A DNA stretch of 64,000 nucleotides from Prevotellaceae bacterium UBA2738 (lineage in GTDB: Bacteria; Bacteroidota; Bacteroidia; Bacteroidales; Bacteroidaceae). Under the pieces are notes generated by a model that worked only from the letters and a program-made list of their open reading frames with translations, searched no databases and was not told where the DNA came from. Location of the stretch: assembly GCA_002353585.1 (NCBI GenBank), contig DEJW01000046.1, positions 7,704 through 71,703 of the forward strand, in the 5' to 3' direction. This document shows, piece by piece, positions 1 to 8,482 of this stretch. Position numbers and translations under genes: made by a program. How positions within the stretch are numbered: the first letter of the stretch is position 1; every line of letters starts with the position of its first letter.

Positions 1-79
1 TGCAGAAGTAATGCTTTTAGCTGCAGAAGTAATGCTTCTGCATGCAGAGGTAATGCTTCTGCATGCAGAGGTAATTTCT
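1..79. repeat. Tandem palindromic repeat array, GTAATGC-core family (copy A1)
   Basis: About four units of 20-21 bp lie head to tail. Each has the shape (G)CAGAAG-TAATG-CTTCTG(C), a self-complementary arm pair around the core GTAATGC. The last unit is decayed and runs into TTCTTCGAAGC. The same family recurs at 37991-38094 and 60985-61046. The array may continue beyond the left edge of the window. Short open frames crossing it (MLLHAEV-type peptides) are translations of repeat DNA, not genes. Confidence 0.8.
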
Positions 80-189
80 TCGAAGCTTACGCAAAGGGGG
101 CTGGCGCATGGAGAGTTTAATAAAGACGACCTGAACAACAAGGTTTCGCAACGGGAACGAAGACCGAGGAAGGCTTGGATAGACACAAA

Positions 190-216
190 AAAGGGAACCC
201 TTGAGGGGCTCCCTTT
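190..216 (-). terminator. Rho-independent terminator of the efflux operon
   Basis: On the minus strand, AAGGGAGCCCC and GGGTTCCCTT pair around a short CTCAA-type loop and are followed by a run of six T. It lies about 25 bp past the stop codon of the TolC-like gene, so it ends the adaptor-pump-channel transcript. Confidence 0.75.
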
Positions 217-239
217 TGTTGTTTGTATGTGGCTGACCG

Positions 240-1556
240 TTACTGGGCGGTTGCCTGACGGTATTCCAGCTGCTTGGTCTGGAAGTCGGCATAGGCATCG
301 GTGTAGCGGTCGCGTGATGACTGATACTTCTCCTGTGCTGTGAGCAGGTCGGTCATCTTGGTCTGACCTACGCGGTAATAATCGCGGTTTAATCGGAGAT
401 TTTCGTCAGCCTGATAGATGGCATCGTTGGCTATGAGGAGCTTCTTGTGGCTGGTCTCTACCTCTGACCATGCATTGTTCATGCGGATGACGAGCTTCTG
501 GCTGCTGTCCTGCAACTGCTCTTTGGCATCCTCATAGGCGAGCTTCTGCTTCTTGATGGCGTGTGAGCCTCCCCACCATGCGCTGAGGGGAACGTTGACG
601 CCTGCGAAGATGGCACCTGAGGTTTTGCTGCCATCGAAGAAGTCGTTGTAGCTGTAGCTTACGCCAACGCCTACCTTTGGCAGGTTCTGACCTACCTTCA
701 TCTTATGCTGCAAGCGCTGGGTCTCCACATTTTTCTCGAGCATGCGATACTGGGTGGTAGCAGATACTGCTGTCTGGTGGTCCTTACGCAGTGCTACGGG
801 CAGGGCTGGCACCTGTGCTGCAGGCAGTGTGGCGAGGTCGGCTGGCAGAATGACGTCGATAGCCTCGTCAGCCTTGCCCACATGCTGAGCTAAGAGCTGG
901 CATACGGTGGTGAGTCCGTTTTCTACCTCTATCTGTGAGCATTCTATCTCGCCCTTGCGCAGTTGTACCTGCAAGAGGTCGTTACGATTGACTACGCCTG
1001 CGCGTACCATATTGTTAACATCTTTCTCCAGCTCAACGAGCATTGCGTGAACGCTGTTGAGGGTGTTGAGTTTCTCTTTGAGGGTGACAGCCTTCCAGTA
1101 ATACTGCTCGGTGGCGAGCTCTACCTTATCGGCTGATGCCTCCATGCTGATTTCGCTTGCTTCCTTACCCACCTTGGCGAGTTTGTTGGCATTGATTATC
1201 AAGCCACCCATGAAGACTGGCTGAACAGCTGAGACGGAACCAAACAATCCTTTCTTAGCCATGCTCACGCTTCCTGGAAGCTGTCCTGCCAGGGGTGCAG
1301 GCAGGTCGAGGTCGAACTCGATGAGGGGCTTGTTGAAGTTGGCTGCCATACCCATTGCAGAAACTGTGGGGAAATACTTTGTTAATGCCTCTTTCTGCAT
1401 CTGCCCTGCCTGCTGTATGTTCTTCTTGGCAGAGTGCATGGTGTAGTTGTTCTCGTTAGCCAGCTGCTTCAGCTGGTCGAGGCTGTAAGCCTGCTGTGCT
1501 GTTGCGGTGAGTCCGCAACACACAGAACAGGCTAATATTGCAAATATCTTTTTCAT
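240..1556 (-). CDS. TolC family outer membrane efflux channel
   Basis: This 438-residue protein has a clear Sec signal peptide (hydrophobic core about residues 5-20, cleavage after TATAQQ-like sequence). The rest is long amphipathic helices typical of the outer membrane efflux protein (OEP/TolC) family. Family members trimerise into a channel-tunnel that carries substrates from an RND pump across the outer membrane. It is the last gene of a three-gene minus-strand operon after an RND pump and an HlyD-like adaptor, which fixes its role as the exit duct. A terminator follows. The ATG abuts a heptamer repeat array at 1561-1594, and no Shine-Dalgarno is visible. The substrate cannot be read from the sequence. 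Confidence 0.93.
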   Translation of the reverse strand: MKKIFAILACSVCCGLTATAQQAYSLDQLKQLANENNYTMHSAKKNIQQAGQMQKEALTKYFPTVSAMGMAANFNKPLIEFDLDLPAPLAGQLPGSVSMAKKGLFGSVSAVQPVFMGGLIINANKLAKVGKEASEISMEASADKVELATEQYYWKAVTLKEKLNTLNSVHAMLVELEKDVNNMVRAGVVNRNDLLQVQLRKGEIECSQIEVENGLTTVCQLLAQHVGKADEAIDVILPADLATLPAAQVPALPVALRKDHQTAVSATTQYRMLEKNVETQRLQHKMKVGQNLPKVGVGVSYSYNDFFDGSKTSGAIFAGVNVPLSAWWGGSHAIKKQKLAYEDAKEQLQDSSQKLVIRMNNAWSEVETSHKKLLIANDAIYQADENLRLNRDYYRVGQTKMTDLLTAQEKYQSSRDRYTDAYADFQTKQLEYRQATAQ

Positions 1557-1560
1557 GCTT

Positions 1561-1594
1561 AATTGTGAACTATGAACTATGAACTGTGAACTGT
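1561..1594. repeat. Heptamer tandem array (AACTATG type) at pump/TolC junction
   Basis: Five imperfect units of the 7-mer AACTATG/AACTGTG fill the gap between the RND pump and the TolC-like gene. The array overlaps the end of the pump gene: its last codons (Val-His-Ser-Ser-stop) are read from repeat DNA on the minus strand. Confidence 0.85.
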
Positions 1595-4500
1595 CTTCGC
1601 CTCGCTCTTTCCCATCACCTTCCAGTATGCTACAGGCATGACGGTGAGGATGAAGTACATGGTGATGAGTGTACCATAACAGATTACGGCACCCATAGGC
1701 ACCCAGAGGGCACTACCGCCGAGAATCATTGGTACAACACCCATAGAGGCTGCTGCTGATGTGAGGAAGATAGGACGCATACGACGCTCGGCTGCCACGT
1801 GAATGGCTTCCTTGAGCGGCAGCTGCTCCTGTTCCTGTACTTCAGCGGCATAGTCGAAGAGTATGACACCATTACGCACCAGAATACCCATGAGCGATAC
1901 GAAGCCCAAGACACTGGTGACAGAGAATTCTACACCCTGTATGAGTAAACCTATTGCCATACCGAATACGCAGAGGGCGAGGCATACCATGATGAGCACA
2001 GACTCGCTGACGCTCTTGAAGTGCCATAGCAGCACGAAGAATATGATCATGATAGACATGACGAGGGCAGACACAATGCGCGGTCCTGTCTCGTTGTCGT
2101 CCTCATACTGTCCGCCGTATTCTATCTGCATGCCTTCAGGCAGTTTCAGGTCTTTGAACTTCTCCATGAGGTTACGTGTTTCGGTGCCCTCGTTATATCC
2201 GCGCGCCAGCTCAGCCATTATGGTTACGGTGCGCAGACCGTTGCGGTGGCATATCTGGCCATACTGCCATGAGGGTACTATCTCGGCAAACTGTCGCAGG
2301 GGCACGCTTGGCAGGGTCTGTCTTGAGTTGATGAGGTCGATGGCTGCATCAGCGCTGGATGGTATGGCTGCTGCAACGCCGATAGGGATGAGCTCGTCCA
2401 TGATATCCTGTTGGGTTGCCTGGTCGGCATCCTCGGTCTTCATCTTCACATTGACGTCGTAGTCGCCCTCCCATGCAGTGCTGACGGTTATGCCGTCGCC
2501 ATAGCGGAATGCCATCTGGAGCTCAACGCTCTGGTTGGTGATGGCAAGTCGGCTTGCCTTGTCGTCGTCAATCTTGATGCGTGTGGTAGATAGTGGTTCC
2601 AGCATATTGCTGCGTACGAGCAGCAACTGAGGCATCTGACGCATTACCTTGACGATGCTGTCAGAGTATTGCACCAGTTGCTTGAGGTTGTCGCTCTTCA
2701 GTCGCACCTCAATAGGCACTGAGCATGAGCTGAAGTTCAGCTGCTTAATCTTCACGTATGCCTCGGGGAAGTATGTGGTGTATTTCTTGGTACACTCGTC
2801 TATCAGTTCCACGGTAGCATCATTACTGGTGGTATTGACTATGAACTGCGCATAGTTCTCGCCAGCAAACTGTGGTGCGTATGCCGTATGGAAACGCGGT
2901 GATGCGCAACCCTTGAATGCTGCTATGCCCACTATTCGCTTATCCTTCAGTAGCATGTGCTCCAGCGAGTCAGCTATCTCGGCTGTCTTCTCTACTCCAG
3001 TGCCAGTAGGCATGTATATCTCCACTGCAAACTGGTCGCGGTCGGCTATAGGCATCAGTTTCGTAGGTATGTGTGGGAATATCAGCACGCCGATTATGAA
3101 TCCTGCCACGCCTATGCCGATGGTTGACCATGGGTGTCGGAAGCACCATGCTATGAGTTTCTTGTAGTATCGGTCCATCAGGTCGAGCAGGTTGAAGGGC
3201 TTCCTGCCGTCCTTAGTCTTACCTGTCTCTATAGGCTTGGTGATGAAGTAGTATTGCAGTATGGGCAGCAGTGTCTGTGCTATAATCATAGAAATGAAGA
3301 GCACTATGCTGATAGCCCATGGGAATGATACCAGGAAGTCGTGGAACTGTCCCACCATTGTAAAGAGGAATGGGAAGAAGGTGACTGAGATACAGAGCGT
3401 AGCAGTGAAGATAGACTTCAGGAAGTGTACCGTAGAGTCGATAGACGCCTGCCAGCGAGGTTTACCCTCGGCCATCATCTCCATGTATGAGTCGATGATA
3501 ACGATGGAGTCATCCACAATCATTCCCAGCGTCACTATCAGCGCGGCGAGGGTAACCGTGTTCAGTTCTATGCCGAGCATGTAGAATGCTCCCAGCGAGA
3601 TGAAGATGGTGATAGGCATGGTGCCTGCTGCCACCATAGCCACTCGCATAGGCATGATGAGCACCACTACCAGAATAACGGTGGTGATGGCTATGAGCAA
3701 TTCGTGTAGGAAGTTTTCGATAGACTCGTCAACCACCTTCTGTTGGTTGGTTATAGCCGTCAGTTTTACATCGTCGGGAATATCCTTCTGTATGCTCTCC
3801 AGCCTTTTGTTTATCTCGGCACCCATGTCCGATACGTCCTGTCCCTTCTTTATCTCCACACTCAATACCAGACACTTCGTGCCGTTGTTGGTGATGTATG
3901 AGGTCTTCTTGGGATATTCACGCTTCACGGTTGCCACATCCTTCAGACGTACTACGTTGCCCTTGTCGTCGGTATATATGACGGTATTCTCCACATCATA
4001 TATCTTGTTAAGGGCATGGTCAACATAGATAGGTGACTTATAGCCATGATTGCTCAGCCTGCCAGCGGTGGTCACGAAACCTTTGTCGCTCAGCATCTTG
4101 CCTATCCATAGGTAGCTGATGCCGTAGTGTGAGAGTTTGTCTGAGTTCAGGTAGATGCTTATCTGGTCCTTCTGCATACCGAACACGCTCATCTTACCCA
4201 CGCTTGGAATCATGCGCAGCGAGTCGATGAGCTGGTTCATGTAGTCGTTAAGTTCCCTATAGGTTTTGTCCTTAGACTCCATAGCGAGGAGTAGGGCAGA
4301 GGTGTCGCCGAAGTCGTCGTTCACCTGTATGGCGAGCACACCCTGAGGCAGCTGCTTCTTGAATTCCTGCACGCCGTGCTTGAACTTAGACCAAAACTCA
4401 TCCTTGTTAGTCAGGTCGTCATTCAGTTCCACCTGTATTATGCAGACACCGTCTCGTGAATAAGATACGGTCTTCTCTTTCTTCACCTCACGATAGGTAA

Positions 4501-4741
4501 AGATGTATTTCTCCAACGGTTTGGTTACCTGTTCCTCCATCTCTTGTGATGTCACACCAGGATAGACGGCAACCACTATGCCCTGACGGATGGTGAAGTC
4601 AGGGAACTCGTTCTTATTGATATTAGCCAAACCGAATACGCCCAGAGCCACCAGACAGCTCACGAGCAGTATGATGATCTGCCGATAGTGCATGCACCAC
4701 TCCTGCATACTCATCTTTTTCTTCTTAATATTCTCTTCCAT
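1577..4741 (-). CDS. RND family efflux pump, inner membrane permease
   Basis: This protein of about 1,054 residues belongs to the AcrB/MexB-like RND superfamily, whose usual length is about 1,040. It has an N-terminal membrane helix (residues about 19-42), a large periplasmic porter domain, a bundle of helices with the proton-relay motif GMIVDDSIVIIDSY (aspartates in TM4), a second periplasmic domain and a second helix bundle ending near the C terminus. It drives proton-coupled export through the adjacent adaptor and TolC-like channel. The ATG at 4741 is preferred. An upstream in-frame TTG lies inside a heptamer repeat and would only add Met-Thr-Ile. The C-terminal VHSS and stop are encoded by the next repeat array. 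Drug or bile-salt specificity cannot be assigned. Confidence 0.95.
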   Translation of the reverse strand: MEENIKKKKMSMQEWCMHYRQIIILLVSCLVALGVFGLANINKNEFPDFTIRQGIVVAVYPGVTSQEMEEQVTKPLEKYIFTYREVKKEKTVSYSRDGVCIIQVELNDDLTNKDEFWSKFKHGVQEFKKQLPQGVLAIQVNDDFGDTSALLLAMESKDKTYRELNDYMNQLIDSLRMIPSVGKMSVFGMQKDQISIYLNSDKLSHYGISYLWIGKMLSDKGFVTTAGRLSNHGYKSPIYVDHALNKIYDVENTVIYTDDKGNVVRLKDVATVKREYPKKTSYITNNGTKCLVLSVEIKKGQDVSDMGAEINKRLESIQKDIPDDVKLTAITNQQKVVDESIENFLHELLIAITTVILVVVLIMPMRVAMVAAGTMPITIFISLGAFYMLGIELNTVTLAALIVTLGMIVDDSIVIIDSYMEMMAEGKPRWQASIDSTVHFLKSIFTATLCISVTFFPFLFTMVGQFHDFLVSFPWAISIVLFISMIIAQTLLPILQYYFITKPIETGKTKDGRKPFNLLDLMDRYYKKLIAWCFRHPWSTIGIGVAGFIIGVLIFPHIPTKLMPIADRDQFAVEIYMPTGTGVEKTAEIADSLEHMLLKDKRIVGIAAFKGCASPRFHTAYAPQFAGENYAQFIVNTTSNDATVELIDECTKKYTTYFPEAYVKIKQLNFSSCSVPIEVRLKSDNLKQLVQYSDSIVKVMRQMPQLLLVRSNMLEPLSTTRIKIDDDKASRLAITNQSVELQMAFRYGDGITVSTAWEGDYDVNVKMKTEDADQATQQDIMDELIPIGVAAAIPSSADAAIDLINSRQTLPSVPLRQFAEIVPSWQYGQICHRNGLRTVTIMAELARGYNEGTETRNLMEKFKDLKLPEGMQIEYGGQYEDDNETGPRIVSALVMSIMIIFFVLLWHFKSVSESVLIMVCLALCVFGMAIGLLIQGVEFSVTSVLGFVSLMGILVRNGVILFDYAAEVQEQEQLPLKEAIHVAAERRMRPIFLTSAAASMGVVPMILGGSALWVPMGAVICYGTLITMYFILTVMPVAYWKVMGKSEAKTVHSS

Positions 4742-4775
4742 AATTGTCAATTATCAATTATCAATTGTCAATTAT
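4742..4775. repeat. Heptamer tandem array (CAATTAT type) at adaptor/pump junction
   Basis: Units of CAATTAT/CAATTGT are repeated about five times and exactly fill the space between two genes. The array abuts the pump ATG on one side, and the TAA stop of the adaptor gene (4772-4774) lies in the last unit on the other. Confidence 0.85.
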
Positions 4776-5797
4776 TTAACGATTTCAACCTTCATGCCGT
4801 TGCTCACCTTCTGCTGACCAGCTATGATAATCTGGTCGCCAGCAGAAAGACCGCCGCTGATCTGAGCACCCTGTGCTGTCTCGCTGCTGATGATTATCTG
4901 GCGCTTTACGGCTCTTCCGTTGTTAACCACCCAAACGAAGGTCTTGTTGTCGTCATCCAACTGTACGAGGTCAGCAGCCACGAACACGCCAGTGGTGCCC
5001 TGCATGTAGTTGGTGAAAGCCTGACAAATCATGCCTGGCAGAAGCTGTCCGTCGCTGTTCATGATGGTAGCCTTCACCTCATAGGTACGAGAACGAGGGT
5101 CGGCACTCACGCCACGCTCGGTTACCATGCCAGAGAAAGTGCGGTTTTTGAGCGCAGGAACTATAATCTTCATCGATGAGCCCTTCTTTATGCGCTGTAT
5201 GTCGTCCTCAGGCACTGCTATCTTCACCTTCACGCTGCCTATGCTCACCAGTTTCACTACAGGCACTCCAGGCACGGCATTCTGTCCCGCCTCGGCAACC
5301 TTCGCAGCTATGTAGCCGCTGAAAGGTGCGTATAGTCTCGTGTCAGCCAGACTCTTTTGTGCCAGGGCTTCAGCAGCCTTAGCAGACTTGAGCTGGTTGT
5401 CCACCTGTATCCACTGCATCTCAGGCAGAGACCCTGCCTCGTGCAGTTCCTTCATGCGGTTATATGTATCCTCAGCTTGTTCGCGACTCGTCTTAGCTAT
5501 GGTGTAGGCATTCTGCATCTTGGTAGCATCCAGCTCAGCTATCAGCTGTCCCTGTCTTACGGTCTGACCAGCTGTAACGTATATGTGCTTGATGGTACCA
5601 GTGCCGTCAAACGACAGCAAAGAGCCTGTTGACTCCTCGATAGTGCCAGAGAAGCCCTGCTCGCCATTGACTGGCTCGGTGTGAATCTGCTGCACCTTTA
5701 CTCTCACCGTCTGTTCCTCGGCAGACTTGTTCTTGTTACCACAGCTATACAGTGCCAATAGCACCATCATAGCCATAACAGTTTTAATAGTCTTCAT
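4772..5797 (-). CDS. RND efflux periplasmic adaptor (membrane fusion) lipoprotein
   Basis: This 341-residue protein starts with a lipoprotein signal (hydrophobic stretch, then LYSC with the lipidated cysteine near residue 19). It then shows the MFP layout: a barrel-sandwich/lipoyl half (IKHIYVTAGQTVRQGQLIAELD), an alpha-helical hairpin (about residues 95-150), the second lipoyl half (LYAPFSGYIAAKVAEAGQ) and beta-barrel and membrane-proximal domains. It bridges the RND pump and the TolC-like duct. It is the first gene of the operon. The stop codon lies within a heptamer repeat. The upstream gap contains a hexamer repeat and no clear TAnnTTTG promoter. Confidence 0.94.
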   Translation of the reverse strand: MKTIKTVMAMMVLLALYSCGNKNKSAEEQTVRVKVQQIHTEPVNGEQGFSGTIEESTGSLLSFDGTGTIKHIYVTAGQTVRQGQLIAELDATKMQNAYTIAKTSREQAEDTYNRMKELHEAGSLPEMQWIQVDNQLKSAKAAEALAQKSLADTRLYAPFSGYIAAKVAEAGQNAVPGVPVVKLVSIGSVKVKIAVPEDDIQRIKKGSSMKIIVPALKNRTFSGMVTERGVSADPRSRTYEVKATIMNSDGQLLPGMICQAFTNYMQGTTGVFVAADLVQLDDDNKTFVWVVNNGRAVKRQIIISSETAQGAQISGGLSAGDQIIIAGQQKVSNGMKVEIVK

Positions 5798-5827
5798 CGT
5801 TTTATTTGTTGTTACATTATATCGTCT

Positions 5828-5860
5828 TCGTTCCCGTTCCCGTTCCCGTTTTCGTTCCCC
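5828..5860. repeat. Hexamer tandem array (GTTCCC type) upstream of efflux operon
   Basis: Units of CGTTCC/CGTTTT are repeated about five times, reading AACGGG on the other strand. It belongs to the hexamer family also seen at 25057-25108, 27673-27701, 37674-37704, 39992-40025, 40320-40342 and 55270-55292. Confidence 0.75.
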
Positions 5861-5923
5861 CTCTTCTCGGTTGCAAAAATAATAAAAAAAAAGAAACTAC
5901 AAAAATAATACTGCACTTTTGTT

Positions 5924-8305
5924 CTAGACTTTGTATTCAGATGGGGTGACGCCGTAGCGTTGTTTGAAACAGCGGGAGAAGTAGCGGGGGTCGGTGTAGC
6001 CGCAGCTGTAGGCTATGTCGGCGATGTTGCGGCTGTCGCTCTCGCTGACGGAGCGCAGCATATTTCGGGCGCGCTGCATGCGGGCATCGATGAGCAGTTG
6101 GGTGGCGGTGATACCCACGAGTGAGCGCAGCTTGCGGTTGAGGTTGCTTCGGCTGGTGGCTGCCTCGGCTGCCATATCGTCGATGTTGGCATTGCTGTTG
6201 GCTATATTGGCGTTGATATACTGCCTTACGCGGTCAAGGAACCACTTGTCGCTGTCGGAGAGCTCTGAGGGTAGCTGGGCATGCAGGACAGAGGTTTGGG
6301 GGTCTGTGCACTCTTCGGTGGCAGGGTGGGTCGTCTCGCTGTCGGCCTGCGCTAGTACCGCCATATATTTCTGGAGCAGTTCGCGTCGCTGGCGATGTAA
6401 CTCGCGTATATGGAATATGGTATACACGACGCCTGTGACTATGCCGATGATGAGCAGCCAGCCCAGGAGGGTGGCCCACGCGGTTTCATACCAATGGGGC
6501 AGGGCGATGATTACGAGGCGGCGGTTGTTGTCGGTCCAACGGCCGTAGCGGTCGGTAGACTGCACCTCGAGGGTGATGGTGCCTGGCCGTATGTTGTAGA
6601 AGGTGATGGAGCGCTCGCCCTGCATATTGTTCCATTCGCCACCGTCTATCCTATTGCGGTAGCTGATGCCCGAATTGTCGGTGAAATCGAGTGCTGCGAA
6701 GGATATGGAGAAGTTGCGCTCGTCGGTGGCGAGGGTGAGGGTGTCGGCATTGCACACGCCGAGCATGGGCTGGCGTCCCCTGATGTGGAGCTGTGTGAAC
6801 ACGAGGGGTGGGGTATAGCCTCGGGTGTAGAGGTTATGCTGGGTGGCTATGTATGCTCCCTGCTCTTGTCCGAAGACCCATGCCTTGCTGAAGAGTTGGA
6901 GGGGCCGTTCTTCGGAGAAGTGGCACTGGTTGCTCCAGAACTGTCGTGAATATGCGACGGTGGCGTCGTTGTCGGGATTGAAGTCGAGCACTCTGTCGGT
7001 GCATACTATGAAGAAGTTGCCGTGCTCATTCTCAGTGATTGACAGGCAGGCGTCGCTGCTGAGGGAGGAGTTATGGCTGTTGTAATGGGTGAATGAGGCG
7101 TGGGGACTGAAGAGTGCCTGTTCGCTGATGGCGTCGATGCCGTTGTCTTCCAGTGCTATGAAGAGTCGTCCGTCCTTACGTTGTGCCACGTCCATTATGG
7201 AGTTTCCTGCGAGGCTCTCGGCGCGTTTGCCGTCGCGCAGTATGCGTCGGAAGGTGCTCTGGCTGATGTGTGACTGGTTGATGGTGCCTATGACGAGTCC
7301 GTTGGTGGTGGCGCATACTATATTGCCGTTGCGCGTGATGAGAAGTCGTCGGGCACGGCTCTTGCCCCTGCTGAATGTGCCGTTGCCAATGAAGCTGATG
7401 CACTCAGGATGTTGGGCTTCAGGGTTGGGTATGCACATGATGCCATCGCCGAAGGTGGCGAGCCAGAGGCGGCGGTTGGAGTCTTCTGCTATATGGTAGA
7501 CTATGTCGCACGTGAGCTGAGGGTGGGTGATGCGCCTTATGAGGAACGACCCGTCGGGGCGTTCGCTCAGTCGGAGCAGTGCGCCAGGCTTACACCCTAT
7601 CCACACGTCGCCGCTGGATGATGTCATAATGCAGTAGGCACGATAGCCGAAGGGGGTTGGCTGCTGATGCAGTCGGCCGTCAGCGCCCAGATAGCCTATG
7701 AGGCGGTTGTGGCTGTCGTAGAGGCGCAGGCTCTCATCCTCCTTGGTGGCTAGCCACCAGCGTTGCTTGCCATCGCGCATGAATGCCCTTGCCTGCACGT
7801 TCTCGGTGCCCTCAACCAGGCTGGCAGGATGATGGGGCATGGTGGTCTTGTCGATGCCGTAACGGCGTATGCTCCACGTGTTGCCCTCGGCATCGCGGAA
7901 CTCGTGGGGTCTGGACTGCATGAGCAGGGGGTAGCGTCTGCCCTGTGCCACATCCTGCATGATGTAGGTCTTGAGATTGAAGCAGTAGTTGCCTGCCTCC
8001 GTGCGGCATATTATGTTGCCATCATCATCGAGCACCATGCGCCGAATCACGTCAGACTGTATGCTGGTGCCGTCGCCAGGCATAGCCTTTACCTGACGGA
8101 ACTCGTAGCCGTCATAGCGGTTTAGGCCGTTCCATGTGGCAAACCACAGGAAGCCGAGGCGGTCTTGCAGCACGTCAGATACTATCCAGTGTGACAGTCC
8201 CGAGCGGTTGTCATAGGTCACGGTGGTCTGGGCTGTGGTATGCATGACTGCATTCATCATCATGCCCACCATGATGCTCCTGATTATGATGCTGATGCCC
8301 TTCAT
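5924..8305 (-). CDS. Membrane-bound propeller/Y_Y_Y sensor with AraC-type DNA-binding domain
   Basis: This 793-residue protein has a signal peptide and then two-component-regulator propeller repeats (for example LGFLWFATWNGLNRYDGYEF and SSGDVWIGCKPGALLRL). A Y_Y_Y domain follows at about residues 505-575, one transmembrane helix at about 590-612, a short linker, and a C-terminal AraC/XylS helix-turn-helix domain (about 690-793, with IADIAYSCGYTDPRYFSRCFK). Hybrid two-component systems of Bacteroidota place a histidine kinase and receiver between sensor and HTH. Here both are absent, so a periplasmic sugar signal would act directly on the DNA-binding domain, as in ToxR-like one-component regulators (inference). 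It is divergent from the GH95 gene, which is its likely target. Confidence 0.9.
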   Translation of the reverse strand: MKGISIIIRSIMVGMMMNAVMHTTAQTTVTYDNRSGLSHWIVSDVLQDRLGFLWFATWNGLNRYDGYEFRQVKAMPGDGTSIQSDVIRRMVLDDDGNIICRTEAGNYCFNLKTYIMQDVAQGRRYPLLMQSRPHEFRDAEGNTWSIRRYGIDKTTMPHHPASLVEGTENVQARAFMRDGKQRWWLATKEDESLRLYDSHNRLIGYLGADGRLHQQPTPFGYRAYCIMTSSSGDVWIGCKPGALLRLSERPDGSFLIRRITHPQLTCDIVYHIAEDSNRRLWLATFGDGIMCIPNPEAQHPECISFIGNGTFSRGKSRARRLLITRNGNIVCATTNGLVIGTINQSHISQSTFRRILRDGKRAESLAGNSIMDVAQRKDGRLFIALEDNGIDAISEQALFSPHASFTHYNSHNSSLSSDACLSITENEHGNFFIVCTDRVLDFNPDNDATVAYSRQFWSNQCHFSEERPLQLFSKAWVFGQEQGAYIATQHNLYTRGYTPPLVFTQLHIRGRQPMLGVCNADTLTLATDERNFSISFAALDFTDNSGISYRNRIDGGEWNNMQGERSITFYNIRPGTITLEVQSTDRYGRWTDNNRRLVIIALPHWYETAWATLLGWLLIIGIVTGVVYTIFHIRELHRQRRELLQKYMAVLAQADSETTHPATEECTDPQTSVLHAQLPSELSDSDKWFLDRVRQYINANIANSNANIDDMAAEAATSRSNLNRKLRSLVGITATQLLIDARMQRARNMLRSVSESDSRNIADIAYSCGYTDPRYFSRCFKQRYGVTPSEYKV

Positions 8306-8333
8306 TTAGGTTTTATTTCGTTAAGTATGGTTG

Positions 8334-8341
8334 CAAAGTTA
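8334..8341 (-). promoter_or_regulatory. -7 promoter element for the AraC-type regulator gene
   Basis: On the minus strand it reads TAACTTTG, matching the Bacteroidota -7 consensus TAnnTTTG, about 30 bp before the regulator start. No convincing TTG at the -33 spacing was seen. Confidence 0.55.
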
Positions 8342-8345
8342 ATAA

Positions 8346-8408
8346 AAAAATATCGTTTTGCGCCTTTTTTACAGGTATATTGCGCCTATTCTGCACAAAA
8401 ATATCGTT
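8346..8408. promoter_or_regulatory. Direct repeat pair, candidate regulator operator
   Basis: The 12-mer AAAAATATCGTT occurs at 8346-8357 and again at 8397-8408, start to start 51 bp, close to five helical turns. Between them TTGCGCC also occurs twice. The pair lies between the divergent -7 elements of the AraC-type regulator and the GH95 gene, where an AraC-family protein would be expected to bind. Confidence 0.45.
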
Positions 8409-8417
8409 GAGAAGGGC

Positions 8418-8425
8418 TAATTTTG
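8418..8425 (+). promoter_or_regulatory. -7 promoter element for the GH95 gene
   Basis: TAATTTTG fits TAnnTTTG and is followed by GCACC, about 57 bp before the GH95 start. The -33 position shows no TTG, which fits an activator-dependent promoter. Confidence 0.6.
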
Positions 8426-8482
8426 CACCCGAAAAGTGGATTTACCAATAATTAAAATCAATTACAAACCCCCAAAACAACG

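Noticed and set aside
1..79. Tandem repeats considered as a CRISPR array
   Set aside because: Units touch each other without unique spacers, are palindromic and vary in their arms; no cas genes are present.
1863..2462. 199-codon frame opposite the RND pump
   Set aside because: Shadow of a well-supported pump gene, no domain.
6015..7499. Several plus-strand frames of 130-180 codons opposite the AraC-type regulator
   Set aside because: Compositional shadows in a GC-richer gene; the minus-strand frame has complete domain structure.
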